DNA of 64,000 bases from NCBI RefSeq assembly GCF_042658925.1, contig NZ_JBHSRF010000006.1, forward strand, positions 124,001-188,000, read 5' to 3'. The position numbers were made by a program, and so were the translations under genes. Shown here in pieces: positions 1-8,468 of this stretch (positions are counted from its first letter, which is position 1; each line of letters begins with the position of its first letter). The notes under the pieces are model-generated. The model saw only the letters and a program-made list of their open reading frames with translations, ran no database searches and was not told where the DNA came from. Source of the DNA: Sphaerisporangium aureirubrum. GTDB lineage: Bacteria > Actinomycetota > Actinomycetes > Streptosporangiales > Streptosporangiaceae.

Positions 1-3
1 TGC

Positions 4-2730
4 GTGATCGTCGAGGTCTACAACGGCATCCGCCGCATCGGCATGCCCGCCAGGGTCCCGCTGTCCGGCGGGGCGCAGGCGCTGGCCAACCGCCTGGTGT
101 CCGCCGCCCTCGCCCTGTTCACCGCCTCCGCCGTGGCGCTCCCCATCACCGGCATGGCCATCCCGCCGCCGGTCAAGCCGCCGGCGACCGCGGCGGCCCA
201 CGCCGTGCCCACCCCCGAGGGGCGGCTGGGGCTGGAGGAGGTGCGGCAGGTCAAAAAGGTGTACGTCGTGCAGCCGCCGCACGGGCGCCACCACGAGAGC
301 CTGTGGGAGATCGCCGACAAATGCCTCGGCGACGGCCGCCGCTACCCGGAGATCTACCGCCTCAACCAGCACAAGAGCCAGCCCGACGGCACACGCCTCC
401 AGATGGCCAGCCTGATCCGCCCCGGCTGGGTGCTCGACATGCCGGACGACGCGCGGGGCGTCCACCTCGTCCCGGCGGACGAGGCGCGGGAGACGACCCT
501 GCGCAACCACGCGGGCAAGCCTGCCGAGCTGGACGGCCGCACCCAGTACGTCCCCGGCGCCGACCGCGGCCTCACCCACACCGCGCCAGGCCGCCCCGGC
601 CTGTCGGTGGACCGCCCCGGGCACGACGCCGGCAAGAGCACCCAGCAGCAGAACGACAAGAAGGGCACCGGCCAGGAGAAGGCCGGCGAGCGGGGCGGCG
701 TCGTGCTGCCGCCGCCCGCCATGCCGCAGCGCACCTACCACCTGCCGCCCGTCCCCAAGACTCCCGCCGTCTCCGCCATCCCGAAGGTGTCGCAGCCTCC
801 CGCCGTCACCGAGGCCCCCGCCGCGAATGCCGAGGGCGGCCGGATCGAGGTGCCCGAGCCGCGGCACCGTCCCGACAAATCCCTGCAGACCGGCGGCCTG
901 GACCTGGTGGACTACCTCGCGGGCGGCTCCCTCGCCGCCGCGGGCCTGCTCGTCGCGCTCGGCCGCCGCCGCCGCGAGCAGCTCTGGCACCGGGCGTTCG
1001 GGCACCGCATCCCGCGCCCGCGCGGGGACGCCGCCGGGGCCGAGGTCGCGCTGCGGCTCGGCTCGGACGCCCCGGGCAGCCGCATGCTCGACTACGGCCT
1101 GCGCCTGCTCGGCAAGCTGCTGGCCGAGCAGGGCCGGGTACCGCCGACCATCTACGCCGTCCACCTGTCCGCGCGCGGGCTCGACCTGTGGGTCCACCCG
1201 CCCGAGGCGGACGCCCCCGAGCCGTTCGAGGCCCACGACGGCGGCCGTACGTGGCGGCTGCTCGCCCACGAGGGCCGGGCCATCGACGAGCACGCCCTGC
1301 TGGACGCCGCCGCGCCGTACCCCGGGATGGTCTCGCTCGGCGTCACCGACAGCGGCCGGGTGCTCATCGACCTGGAGGCCGCGCAGGGCGTGATCGCCAT
1401 GACCGGGCACCGGGTGCGCGACGCGCTCGCGGCCCTGGCGGTCGAGCTGGCCACCAACCGGTGGTCCGACCAGATGCGGGTGACGCTGGTCGGGTTCGGC
1501 GACGACCTGGTCACCATCGCGCCGCACCGGGTGCGGGCCGTCGGCAGCCTCGCCGAGGCGCTGCCCGAGCTGGAGGCCAGGGCCGAAGAGATGGCGTCCG
1601 TCAACGCTCAGGTGCTGACCGGGCGGGTGCACGGCGGCGCCGCCGACCCGGTGTGGCCGCCGCACTTCCTGCTGTCCGCCATCGGCCCCGACGCCGGGGA
1701 GGCCGAACGGCTGGCCCGGCTCGGCCGCGTGGGCGGGCGCATGGCCGCCGGGTACGTCATCGCCGGCGACGTGCCGCACGCCACGTGGACCTGGGAGATC
1801 ACCGAGGAGGGCCGTGCCAAGGTCGACGCGCTCGGCGTCACCGTGAACGCCCAGCTGCTGCCCCGGCGGCACTACGACGCGGTGATCGACCTGTTCCGCA
1901 CGGCCGGACGCCACGAGGGCGAGCCGGTGCGCGAGGACGAGGAGCCGCCGCGCGAGTTCACCACCTCGCCGTCGGTCAACGTGCGCTTCCTCGGCCCGAT
2001 CGAGATCGGACCCGTGCCGCCGCTGGAGGAGGGCCGCGCCGAGCTGGCCTGTGAGATGGTCGTCTACCTGGCCAGCCACCCCGGCGGCGTCCACCCGGTC
2101 GTGCTCGGCGGCATCCTGTGGCCCCGGGGCGTCCAGTCCGTGGTCCGCGACGCCACCATCGCCCGCGTCACCGAGTGGCTCGGCACCGACAGCCAGGGCC
2201 GCCCCAACCTCCGCACCGACGACACCGGCCGCCTCCGCCTCGGCCCCGAGGTCCGTTCCGACTGGCAGCTGTTCCGCGAGCTCGTCCGCCGCTCCCACAA
2301 CGACCCCGGCGCCCGCGCCGTCCTGCTGGAAAAGGCCCTCGGCTTCGTCCGCGGCCCCCTGCTCAGCGGCCGTCCCCACACCCGCTACGCCTGGCTCGCC
2401 GCCGACGAGCTGGAGTACGAGGTGACGGCCAGCGTCGCGGACGCCGCTCACCGCCTCTGCGAGGTCCGCCTCGCCCACAACGACGCCGAAGGCGCCGTGG
2501 CCGCCGTCCGCGCCGGCCTGTTACTGGCCGCCGACGACGAGGGCCTCTGGCGAGACCTCCTGAGAGCGGCCCACGCCACCGGCGACCCCCTGAAACTCCG
2601 CGCCGTGGTGGACGGCCTCCACCGCCGAGCCAGCTCCCACCCCTACGGCGGCGGCATGGCCCCCGAAACCGAAGCCCTAATAGACGAACTCCTCCCCACC
2701 TGGCGCCTCCACTCCCTCCCCTCCGCCTAA
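4..2730 (+). CDS. LysM / BTAD-domain membrane protein, 5' end at window edge
   Basis: The frame opens with a GTG at the window edge, so the true start may lie upstream; an in-frame ATG at residue 14 is an alternative. A hydrophobic segment (about residues 31-50) is followed by a LysM-like domain (about 86-147, with SLWEIADKCLGDG and GWVLDMP), a Pro-rich linker, a second hydrophobic segment (about 303-321) ending in GRRRRE, and a helical C-terminus (about 661-890) resembling the BTAD domain of SARP-type regulators. No DNA-binding winged helix is obvious. Proteins of this build are found in actinomycetes next to Tad-type pilus or secretion genes, and the two exported proteins downstream fit that setting. 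A role as a membrane-bound scaffold or regulator of such a machine is inference. Confidence 0.8.
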   Translation: MIVEVYNGIRRIGMPARVPLSGGAQALANRLVSAALALFTASAVALPITGMAIPPPVKPPATAAAHAVPTPEGRLGLEEVRQVKKVYVVQPPHGRHHESLWEIADKCLGDGRRYPEIYRLNQHKSQPDGTRLQMASLIRPGWVLDMPDDARGVHLVPADEARETTLRNHAGKPAELDGRTQYVPGADRGLTHTAPGRPGLSVDRPGHDAGKSTQQQNDKKGTGQEKAGERGGVVLPPPAMPQRTYHLPPVPKTPAVSAIPKVSQPPAVTEAPAANAEGGRIEVPEPRHRPDKSLQTGGLDLVDYLAGGSLAAAGLLVALGRRRREQLWHRAFGHRIPRPRGDAAGAEVALRLGSDAPGSRMLDYGLRLLGKLLAEQGRVPPTIYAVHLSARGLDLWVHPPEADAPEPFEAHDGGRTWRLLAHEGRAIDEHALLDAAAPYPGMVSLGVTDSGRVLIDLEAAQGVIAMTGHRVRDALAALAVELATNRWSDQMRVTLVGFGDDLVTIAPHRVRAVGSLAEALPELEARAEEMASVNAQVLTGRVHGGAADPVWPPHFLLSAIGPDAGEAERLARLGRVGGRMAAGYVIAGDVPHATWTWEITEEGRAKVDALGVTVNAQLLPRRHYDAVIDLFRTAGRHEGEPVREDEEPPREFTTSPSVNVRFLGPIEIGPVPPLEEGRAELACEMVVYLASHPGGVHPVVLGGILWPRGVQSVVRDATIARVTEWLGTDSQGRPNLRTDDTGRLRLGPEVRSDWQLFRELVRRSHNDPGARAVLLEKALGFVRGPLLSGRPHTRYAWLAADELEYEVTASVADAAHRLCEVRLAHNDAEGAVAAVRAGLLLAADDEGLWRDLLRAAHATGDPLKLRAVVDGLHRRASSHPYGGGMAPETEALIDELLPTWRLHSLPSA

Positions 2731-2985
2731 CAGGACCCCCATGCCCCCCGAGCCCTCCGCCCCCACCGAGTGTCCCGAGCCTCACGTGCGCCCCGAGTTC
2801 GCCGAGCGCCCCGCCCCATCCGTGGACGGCGAGCCGCTCCCTCCACCGCACCCTGGCTCGTCTTCCCGGCGCCGGTACGGCGGGACGCAGTACGGCGAAC
2901 TCGGCGCCGTCATACGGCGGCCGGCCCGTCAGCCACTCCCAAGCCATGCCGATACCCGCAAACCAGTGGTTAACGGGAGTGACGT

Positions 2986-3648
2986 GTGATTAGCGTCGAC
3001 AGCATGCGGATGCGGGTGGTCCTGGCCGCGGTCGCGCTGCTGGGCACCGGATGCTCGGCCGCGGGCGCGGACCGCCCGTTCGCTCCAGGCGGAGAAGCGG
3101 CACCGGTGCGAACAGAACAGACAGCAGCCCCCCTCTCCACCCAGGAAGTAAGAACAATCCAGGCAGGCCGGAACATGTCCGTCCAGGTCGAATGGCCCGC
3201 AGGCCTAACCTCCGGCCACCAGGCGATAGTCGAAGCCTTCACCAGCAGCTACGCGAGCTCCTGGAAGGCCGTCACATCCCAGGGTGAGGACAAGGGCTAC
3301 CTCGGCGCCGCCGAGGACCAGGCCGCCAGGGACTCCTACACCTGGGTCCAGAGCTTCGTGGGCAAGAACAGATCCGTCACCGGCACGGCCAAGCTCTACG
3401 CCGTCCAGGTCGCCTCGGTCACCGGCAGAGGCGCCGAAGTGGACGCCTGCGTGGACGAGTCCGCGGTGAAGGTCACCGACGCGACGACCGGCGACCCGGT
3501 ACCAGAGCAACCAGACTGGACGAAACCCCCTACCGCCACCTACCTCCAGGTAGCCGCCATACGACGAGGCGCGGACGGCCGATGGCGGGTCAAGGCGTAC
3601 ATGCACGCCACCTACCCCCACCAGCGCGCGAAGGAGTGCGCCCGATGA
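2986..3648 (+). CDS. putative lipoprotein of the Tad-associated locus
   Basis: A 220-residue exported protein of unknown function. The GTG start is chosen because GGGAG lies 7 bases upstream; ATG codons at residues 7 and 9 would also give a good signal peptide. The N-terminus is basic (MRMR), then hydrophobic, ending at LLGTGCSA. That is a usable but imperfect lipobox, so lipid attachment is probable rather than certain. The mature part has alternating hydrophobic and charged segments typical of small NTF2-like or conserved lipoproteins, but I cannot assign a family. Its TGA overlaps the ATG of the next gene (ATGA), which implies co-translation. Its position after the LysM/BTAD gene suggests the same envelope machine. 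Confidence 0.75.
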   Translation: MISVDSMRMRVVLAAVALLGTGCSAAGADRPFAPGGEAAPVRTEQTAAPLSTQEVRTIQAGRNMSVQVEWPAGLTSGHQAIVEAFTSSYASSWKAVTSQGEDKGYLGAAEDQAARDSYTWVQSFVGKNRSVTGTAKLYAVQVASVTGRGAEVDACVDESAVKVTDATTGDPVPEQPDWTKPPTATYLQVAAIRRGADGRWRVKAYMHATYPHQRAKECAR

Positions 3649-4580
3649 GAGCACTACTCCTGTCGTTGGCCCTGGCCGCCACGACCCTGGTAGCGGCCCC
3701 AGGCGACGACCCCGGCGGTCCCCGCGGCGAAAGCTTCCAGGACGGCCGCACCAGCGGCGTCATCCTCCGCAACTCCAAGATCGTCCTAAGCGGCAACGGC
3801 CTCGGCGCCAAGGCCGACGGCTACCGCGTCCAGCGCCCCTGCTGGTACGAACCAGGCGACAACGCCGGCGACATGCTGCAACGCCAGGAAGACGTCAGAG
3901 ACTTCTGGTTCCACACCAACCCCGACGGCACCGCCGAGGACTTCGACAAGTTCCTCAAGCAGTACAAGGACAAGGTCGGCGAGGACGGCCGCTGGTGGAC
4001 CCCCGCCTACAACGCCGCCGACCCCGGCGGCCTGGCCTGCTGGTCCGGCCTGGAAGGCGCCGTCTGGGTCCCCACCGGCCAGACCCCGCCCGGCGGCATC
4101 ACCCTCGCGGAGCTCTACCAACTCGCAAGAGCCGCCCTCACCGTCCCGGAACCCACCATCAACCTCAGCCCCGACGCCAAGAGCTACGTCAACCTCCCCA
4201 CCTGGGTCTGGCTCACCAACGTGGGCGCCACCACCCGCTCGGTCACCGCCGAACTCCCCGGCGTGATGTCCGCCACGGTCACCGCCACCCTCTCCCGCAT
4301 CGACATCGACCCCGGCACCACCGGCGGCCGAGCCGAGGTCAAGGAGAACTGCGGCCCCACCGGCCACCCCTACACGAAGGGCGGCACCTGGACCTGCGGC
4401 GTCCGCTACCTCCGCGCCTCCGCCGACCGCCCCCAGAACGCCTACCAACTGACGGTCACCACCACCTGGCCGGTGACCGGCGGCGCCTTCGCCTTCGACC
4501 CGGTGGTGGTCGACGCCGTCCGCCAGGTCCCCGTCGGCGAGGTCCAGACCACCGTCCGCGAGGCGAACCCCACCGGCTGA
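3645..4580 (+). CDS. secreted protein of Tad-associated locus, function unknown
   Basis: A 311-residue protein starting with a clear Sec signal peptide (MRALLLSLALAATTLVAAPG). The ATG overlaps the stop of the preceding lipoprotein gene. The mature protein carries paired cysteines (RPCWYEPG, GLACWSG and NCGPTG with WTCGVRY), a TPPGGITLAELYQLA segment and a conserved-looking YVNLPTWVWL stretch. I recognise the general type from actinomycete Tad/secretion neighbourhoods, where it is an uncharacterised conserved secreted protein. No catalytic motif is visible, so a structural or binding role outside the membrane is the most that can be inferred. A hairpin follows shortly after the stop. Confidence 0.78.
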   Translation: MRALLLSLALAATTLVAAPGDDPGGPRGESFQDGRTSGVILRNSKIVLSGNGLGAKADGYRVQRPCWYEPGDNAGDMLQRQEDVRDFWFHTNPDGTAEDFDKFLKQYKDKVGEDGRWWTPAYNAADPGGLACWSGLEGAVWVPTGQTPPGGITLAELYQLARAALTVPEPTINLSPDAKSYVNLPTWVWLTNVGATTRSVTAELPGVMSATVTATLSRIDIDPGTTGGRAEVKENCGPTGHPYTKGGTWTCGVRYLRASADRPQNAYQLTVTTTWPVTGGAFAFDPVVVDAVRQVPVGEVQTTVREANPTG

Positions 4581-4613
4581 CCGCGTGAACCCGCGGCAGC
4601 CGAAACGCGGGAC

Positions 4614-4644
4614 CTCCCGGCCGTCACCGCGTGGTGGCCGGGAG
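4614..4644 (+). terminator. hairpin after Tad-associated operon
   Basis: A perfect 9-bp stem, CTCCCGGCC (4614-4622) with GGCCGGGAG (4636-4644), encloses a 13-base loop 33 bases after the preceding stop. There is no T-run, as is usual for terminators in high-GC actinomycetes. Confidence 0.6.
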
Positions 4645-4816
4645 TGCGCCGGTGTGGTGTAGGAGTCGCGAGCGGCGGCGATGGCTTCGTGGGTGGTGGG
4701 TGAAGACGCGGCCGGCTGCAGGTGGGCTCACCAGGCGAGAAGGCGGCGGGCGTCCTCACCGACGGCACCGGCGAGGAGGGCGAAGCGGACGGCGAGGACG
4801 CGGGACGGGTCCGGAT

Positions 4817-4866
4817 TGTCCTGTGAACATCGAACCTTGGGCTGGTGCCATCGAAGGTTGAGCGGC
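4817..4866 (+). repeat. left copy of ~50-bp inverted repeat
   Basis: The 50 bases are the near-exact reverse complement of 7249-7297: three mismatches and one inserted base by direct comparison. Each copy also contains a short internal hairpin (AACCTT, 14-base loop, AAGGTT). The pair brackets a single gene at 5000-7168. Confidence 0.85.
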
Positions 4867-4999
4867 GCGGAGTGTGTACTGCTGACCAGCCCGTCCGGTC
4901 GCATGTCCGTACAGCGACAAGCAGCTGGTGGCATGTGACACTCATCGAGTACGGCGTTCCGATTCGTCAGCGAAACGTCCATGAGCAGGAAGGGCGGAG

Positions 5000-7168
5000 A
5001 TGCCGCGCTGGCTCAAAGTCGTGATCGCGGCGGTGGTGCCGTCGCTGGCCGGGGTCATGGCCTGGTGGATCTGCGCGGCGGGCGGGGTCGGACTGGATAT
5101 CACCAGCATCGTTGTGGGCCTGGTCGTTCTTTTCCCGGGAACCCCGCTCGCCATCTGGGCCGGGCAGACAGACCCGAAGGCCGGCCCGCTGCCTGCCCCG
5201 AAGGGTGACCCGCGCCCGGTGCCTGCGGTGATCGGTGAAGTGCCCCGCGAGCCGAAGGCCTTCCAATCGCGGTCGGAGCTGAGTGAGCGCGTCCACCAGG
5301 TGTTCGCCGCGCGCCACGTGGCGGCGGTATGCGCACTGGTCGAGGGACGCGGGGTCGGCAAGACCCAGCTGGCGGCGGCCTATGCCCGCCACTGCATCGA
5401 CCAGGGCATCCCTGTGGCGTGGCTGCACGCCGAGACCATCGAGCAGCTTCACGGTTCCGCGGACCAGATGGCTGCCGAACTCGGGTTACGCGGCGATGCC
5501 GACGACGCGGCGACCGTGGCGCGCAAAGTCAGAAGCTGGCTCCAGGAGCGGCGTGAGCCGTACCTGGTCGTGGCCGACAACGCGACCGACCCCGACGTGC
5601 TCGCGCCGCTGCTCCCCTCGCACGGCCGGGCACGCGTACTGATCAGCACGAATGATCATTCATTTGAACGGCTGGCGACACTGGTCACGGTGGAACAGTT
5701 CAGCCAGGACGAGACGGTGAGGTATCTCAGCACGCGATTGGGCACAAGCGGCGGCGGCGGCTTCCGGCCGCTCGCCGAGGAGCTGGACCGCTTGCCACTC
5801 GCCCTGGCGATCGCCGCCGCGACGCTGGCCGGCCCGCCCCGCCTGTCCTGCGACGCCTATCTTGTACTGCTGCGCGCCACCCCCATCGAGGTAGTCCTTG
5901 CCCGGCCTCGCGGAGAGCCGTACCCGAGAGGGGTCTCACAGGCAATCATGCTGTCGGTGGGGGAGATCGGCCCCGCAGCCGCGCAGCTGCTCGGCAAACT
6001 GTCGGTGCTGTCGACGTCTGGTGTCGGGCTCGACCTGCTCGGCCCGCGGACGGAAACCGCCTTGGCCGAGTTGGGGGCTCGATCGCTGGTCACGTTCAGC
6101 CGCGACGACACGACCGCGTTCGTCCACCGCCTGGTCCGGCGTGCAGTACGCGACCAGGCTGAACGTGACGGCACCCTGGCCGCGATGATCGAGTCTGCCG
6201 CCCGGCGGCTGCGTGTGGTCGTTGAGGATGTCGCCGACCAGGACACCTGGCGGAAGTTCCCGATGATCATGGCGGTGGCCGACCATGCGGCAGCCCTGTG
6301 GGAGGCCGTCGAGCAGCTTCACGACGACGAATCGGCGCAGGTCCGGGCGGCGGCCGAGGTCGTGCTGCACGTCCGCCAGGCCGTGGCCAACCATCTCATC
6401 TATCTCAACGACCAGGTCCGGGCCGTCCCGATCGCCGAAGCCGTCGCTCTCGGACGTGAGAAGCTCCTGGGCGCCGACCATCCGGACACGCTCACCGCTC
6501 TGCACAACCTCGCCCACGCTTCCGAAGATGGGTCGTTGCAGGCCACTGCGCTGTATCAGCGCGCCGAGGCCGAGCGCGCCCGGACCCTCGGCGATGACCA
6601 CCCGGATACGTTGTGGTCACGGGCTTGTGCGGCGTTCTCGTACACGAAGGCTGGCAGGGCATCCGAGGCGCTGACGCTGCTGGATCAGGTTCTGGCCAAC
6701 CAGGAGCGGGTGCTCGCCCCCGGCCACGCGACCCTGCTCGGAGCGCGGTTCTTCCAGGCCTGCACCAAGGTCGAGGCGGGTCATCCGGAAGAAGGGATCA
6801 TGTCATTTCGGCGGCTGATAGCCGATCATGAGCGACTATTCGGCGCGGACCATCCCGAGACCTTGGTCATCAAAGGACAGCTGGCCAGTGCCTACAAGGC
6901 GGCAGCCAGGACGGACGAGGCTGTCCACATGTACGAACACGTCGCGGAAAGGCAGGCGACAGTGCTGGGCGCCGACCATCCCGACACCCTGATCACACGG
7001 CATGGCCTAGCAGCGGCGTACGAGGCGGCGGGACGGACCGAGGACGCGCTCATTGAATACGAACAGGTCGCGAACCGACTCGAGGCCGTCATGGGCCCCG
7101 AGCAGAAGTTGACCAAGACCGCAAGAGATGACCTGGAGCGCGCCCGCCGGACTCTCCGGCAACGTTGA
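5000..7168 (+). CDS. membrane-anchored STAND NTPase with TPR repeats
   Basis: A 722-residue multidomain protein. Residues 1-55 form two hydrophobic segments separated by a short linker, placing the protein in the membrane. A P-loop NTPase follows with Walker A GRGVGKT (about 116-122) and a probable Walker B YLVVADNATD, giving an NB-ARC/STAND-like module with the usual helical extension. The C-terminus (about 480-710) has tetratricopeptide repeats of the kinesin-light-chain kind, marked by a recurring GADHPDTL/GDDHPDTL motif about every 42 residues. STAND NTPases act as ligand-triggered switches in signalling or defence, but the ligand and output here are unknown. The gene stands alone and is bracketed by a long inverted repeat, which raises the possibility of a mobile or co-regulated cassette. 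Confidence 0.85.
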   Translation: MPRWLKVVIAAVVPSLAGVMAWWICAAGGVGLDITSIVVGLVVLFPGTPLAIWAGQTDPKAGPLPAPKGDPRPVPAVIGEVPREPKAFQSRSELSERVHQVFAARHVAAVCALVEGRGVGKTQLAAAYARHCIDQGIPVAWLHAETIEQLHGSADQMAAELGLRGDADDAATVARKVRSWLQERREPYLVVADNATDPDVLAPLLPSHGRARVLISTNDHSFERLATLVTVEQFSQDETVRYLSTRLGTSGGGGFRPLAEELDRLPLALAIAAATLAGPPRLSCDAYLVLLRATPIEVVLARPRGEPYPRGVSQAIMLSVGEIGPAAAQLLGKLSVLSTSGVGLDLLGPRTETALAELGARSLVTFSRDDTTAFVHRLVRRAVRDQAERDGTLAAMIESAARRLRVVVEDVADQDTWRKFPMIMAVADHAAALWEAVEQLHDDESAQVRAAAEVVLHVRQAVANHLIYLNDQVRAVPIAEAVALGREKLLGADHPDTLTALHNLAHASEDGSLQATALYQRAEAERARTLGDDHPDTLWSRACAAFSYTKAGRASEALTLLDQVLANQERVLAPGHATLLGARFFQACTKVEAGHPEEGIMSFRRLIADHERLFGADHPETLVIKGQLASAYKAAARTDEAVHMYEHVAERQATVLGADHPDTLITRHGLAAAYEAAGRTEDALIEYEQVANRLEAVMGPEQKLTKTARDDLERARRTLRQR

Positions 7169-7578
7169 GACCACGCCCCTGCTCAGCCCATGGCCGAGCA
7201 CAGCACCCTTGTCTGATACACCACGATCAGTAACCATCGTCCCCGCGAGCCGCTCAACCTTTGATGGCACAAGCTCAAGGTTCGATGTCACAGGACACGG
7301 ATGCCGGAAAAGCGCCGAGCACGGGCTTGGTGGCCATGTCGATGAGTTCGAGAGCCGGAATGGCTTTCGAAACACGCCGGCCTCGCCACCTGGACGACGC
7401 CGTGGGCAGCTCACAGCCTCGCAGTCTGGCGAGCGCCGAGTTCACCTTCCTCGTCGGCCTGCTCGAAGACGCCCGTATCGAAGCACCGGCATGTGCCGCT
7501 CGTGAGGGACTTCCTCGAACTCACTGCGTGAACGGGGCCCGGGAGGTGCGTGGATCGGCCGGTCTGAGCGTCGACGAA
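7169..7578. other. non-coding or decayed interval
   Basis: About 410 bases containing the right inverted repeat. The rest (7300-7578) has open frames on the plus strand, one of which includes a hydrophobic-looking AEFTFLVGLLEDARIE stretch. There is no ribosome-binding site and nothing recognisable; it may be a gene remnant. Confidence 0.4.
7249..7297 (-). repeat. right copy of ~50-bp inverted repeat
   Basis: Partner of 4817-4866 in opposite orientation, beginning 81 bases after the stop of the STAND/TPR gene. The outer ends of the pair (TGTCCTGTG on the left, its complement CACAGGACA on the right) match except for one base. Confidence 0.85.
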
Positions 7579-7956
7579 CTATGTCGCTTCACCGGTGGTC
7601 TCGGGTGCCGGTCGGGGGCAGCGGGTGGCGATGGTGCGGGCCGACAAGGCCGGGGCGGTGACGGGGCGGGTTTCGAGGGGTAAGCCGTCGGGCTGCTGGA
7701 TCAGGTACCAGGCGCTGCCGTTGCCGGGGACGTCGACGACGGTGACGGTGGCGATCAGGTGGCCGGCGCCGTAGACGTCCAGTTCCGGGGGGAGGAGGAG
7801 GGGCCGGGGGTGGAAGCCGTACATGTGGAGATGGAGGCGTTCGACCATCCGGCCGCGCAGGTCGTGGGACGTCAGTTCCTCGCGCAGGGCCAGGAGGGCG
7901 CGGCGGTGGGTCTCGGCGCGGTCCTCGGGCATTCCGCAGAGCAGCAGGCCGGTCAT
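7579..7956 (-). CDS. small hypothetical protein
   Basis: A 125-residue protein that I cannot assign to a family. The start ATG overlaps the stop of the upstream gene (ATGA, 7953-7956), so the two are almost certainly co-translated. The sequence begins MTGLLLCGMPEDRAETHRRAL. It contains a helical basic stretch, then alternating segments with ATVTVVDVPG and SAWYLIQQPDG suggesting a small alpha/beta fold. No signal peptide or membrane segment is seen. The pair lies divergent from an XRE-type regulator, an arrangement actinomycetes often use for regulator/effector sets, so control by that regulator is a reasonable inference. Confidence 0.65.
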   Translation of the reverse strand: MTGLLLCGMPEDRAETHRRALLALREELTSHDLRGRMVERLHLHMYGFHPRPLLLPPELDVYGAGHLIATVTVVDVPGNGSAWYLIQQPDGLPLETRPVTAPALSARTIATRCPRPAPETTGEAT

Positions 7957-8300
7957 GGCCGGGGCCACCTCCCGCCGTGCTCCGCGGGGACGGTTTCGGT
8001 GGCGGTGTGGTGTCTCGGCGGGTGGGCGGCGCGGGGAGGGGCCTCGGCCTGGCGGATCAGGGTGCGGAGTTCCTCCGGGGTCCTCGCCTCGATGAGGGGT
8101 TCGGTGACGGCGGGCGTGCGGGCGATGGCGTAGAAGCGGCGGTGATATGGGCCGTACAGGACCAGCCAGGCGGGTTCGAGGAAGCCGAGGTGTGCCGCCC
8201 TGGCCTTCTGCGGCATGTCCCATTCGTGGTGGGGCGTCCGGGAGGCCGGGCGGCCGTGGCGGTGTCGTCCGGCGGATGGACGTTCCGTGCGGGTGGGCAT
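7953..8300 (-). CDS. small hypothetical protein, first gene of pair
   Basis: A 115-residue protein of unknown family. I chose the ATG at 8298-8300 because AGGAG lies about 8 bases upstream on the minus strand; the frame stays open further upstream, but without a good ribosome-binding site. The middle reads LGFLEPAWLVLYGPYHRRFY and AIARTPAVTEPLIEAR, a compact hydrophobic core that looks like a real folded protein. The N- and C-terminal ends are basic, Pro/His-rich and probably disordered. The stop overlaps the next gene by 4 bases. Confidence 0.62.
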   Translation of the reverse strand: MPTRTERPSAGRHRHGRPASRTPHHEWDMPQKARAAHLGFLEPAWLVLYGPYHRRFYAIARTPAVTEPLIEARTPEELRTLIRQAEAPPRAAHPPRHHTATETVPAEHGGRWPRP

Positions 8301-8468
8301 GGGTCGTACTCCTGATCGACTCGCGGGGAAGTTCCCGAACTGACGTTGCGTAAGCGGCCCGTCATTTAGGGTTAGCATTACGTTCGTGCTCGGGATTCAC
8401 CCGGACAAGAGCTGATCCACTACGGCGATCTGCTGCCGAATCGGCGGCGCTCGGAGAGGAGAAAGGGC

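Larger units (their letters stand above)
4581..4999. other. non-coding interval upstream of STAND/TPR gene
   Basis: About 420 bases without a convincing gene. It holds the hairpin at 4614-4644 and, at 4817-4866, the left copy of a long inverted repeat whose partner lies at 7249-7297. Open frames here lack ribosome-binding sites and plausible protein composition. Confidence 0.6.

Noticed and set aside
2741..2989. Small open frame between the LysM/BTAD and lipoprotein genes
   Set aside because: Pro/Arg-rich low complexity, weak start signal and other open frames in the same 250 bases; treated as a spacer.
7261..7683. 140-codon open frame after the STAND/TPR gene
   Set aside because: It starts inside the inverted repeat, lacks a ribosome-binding site, and runs antisense into the small gene at 7579-7956.
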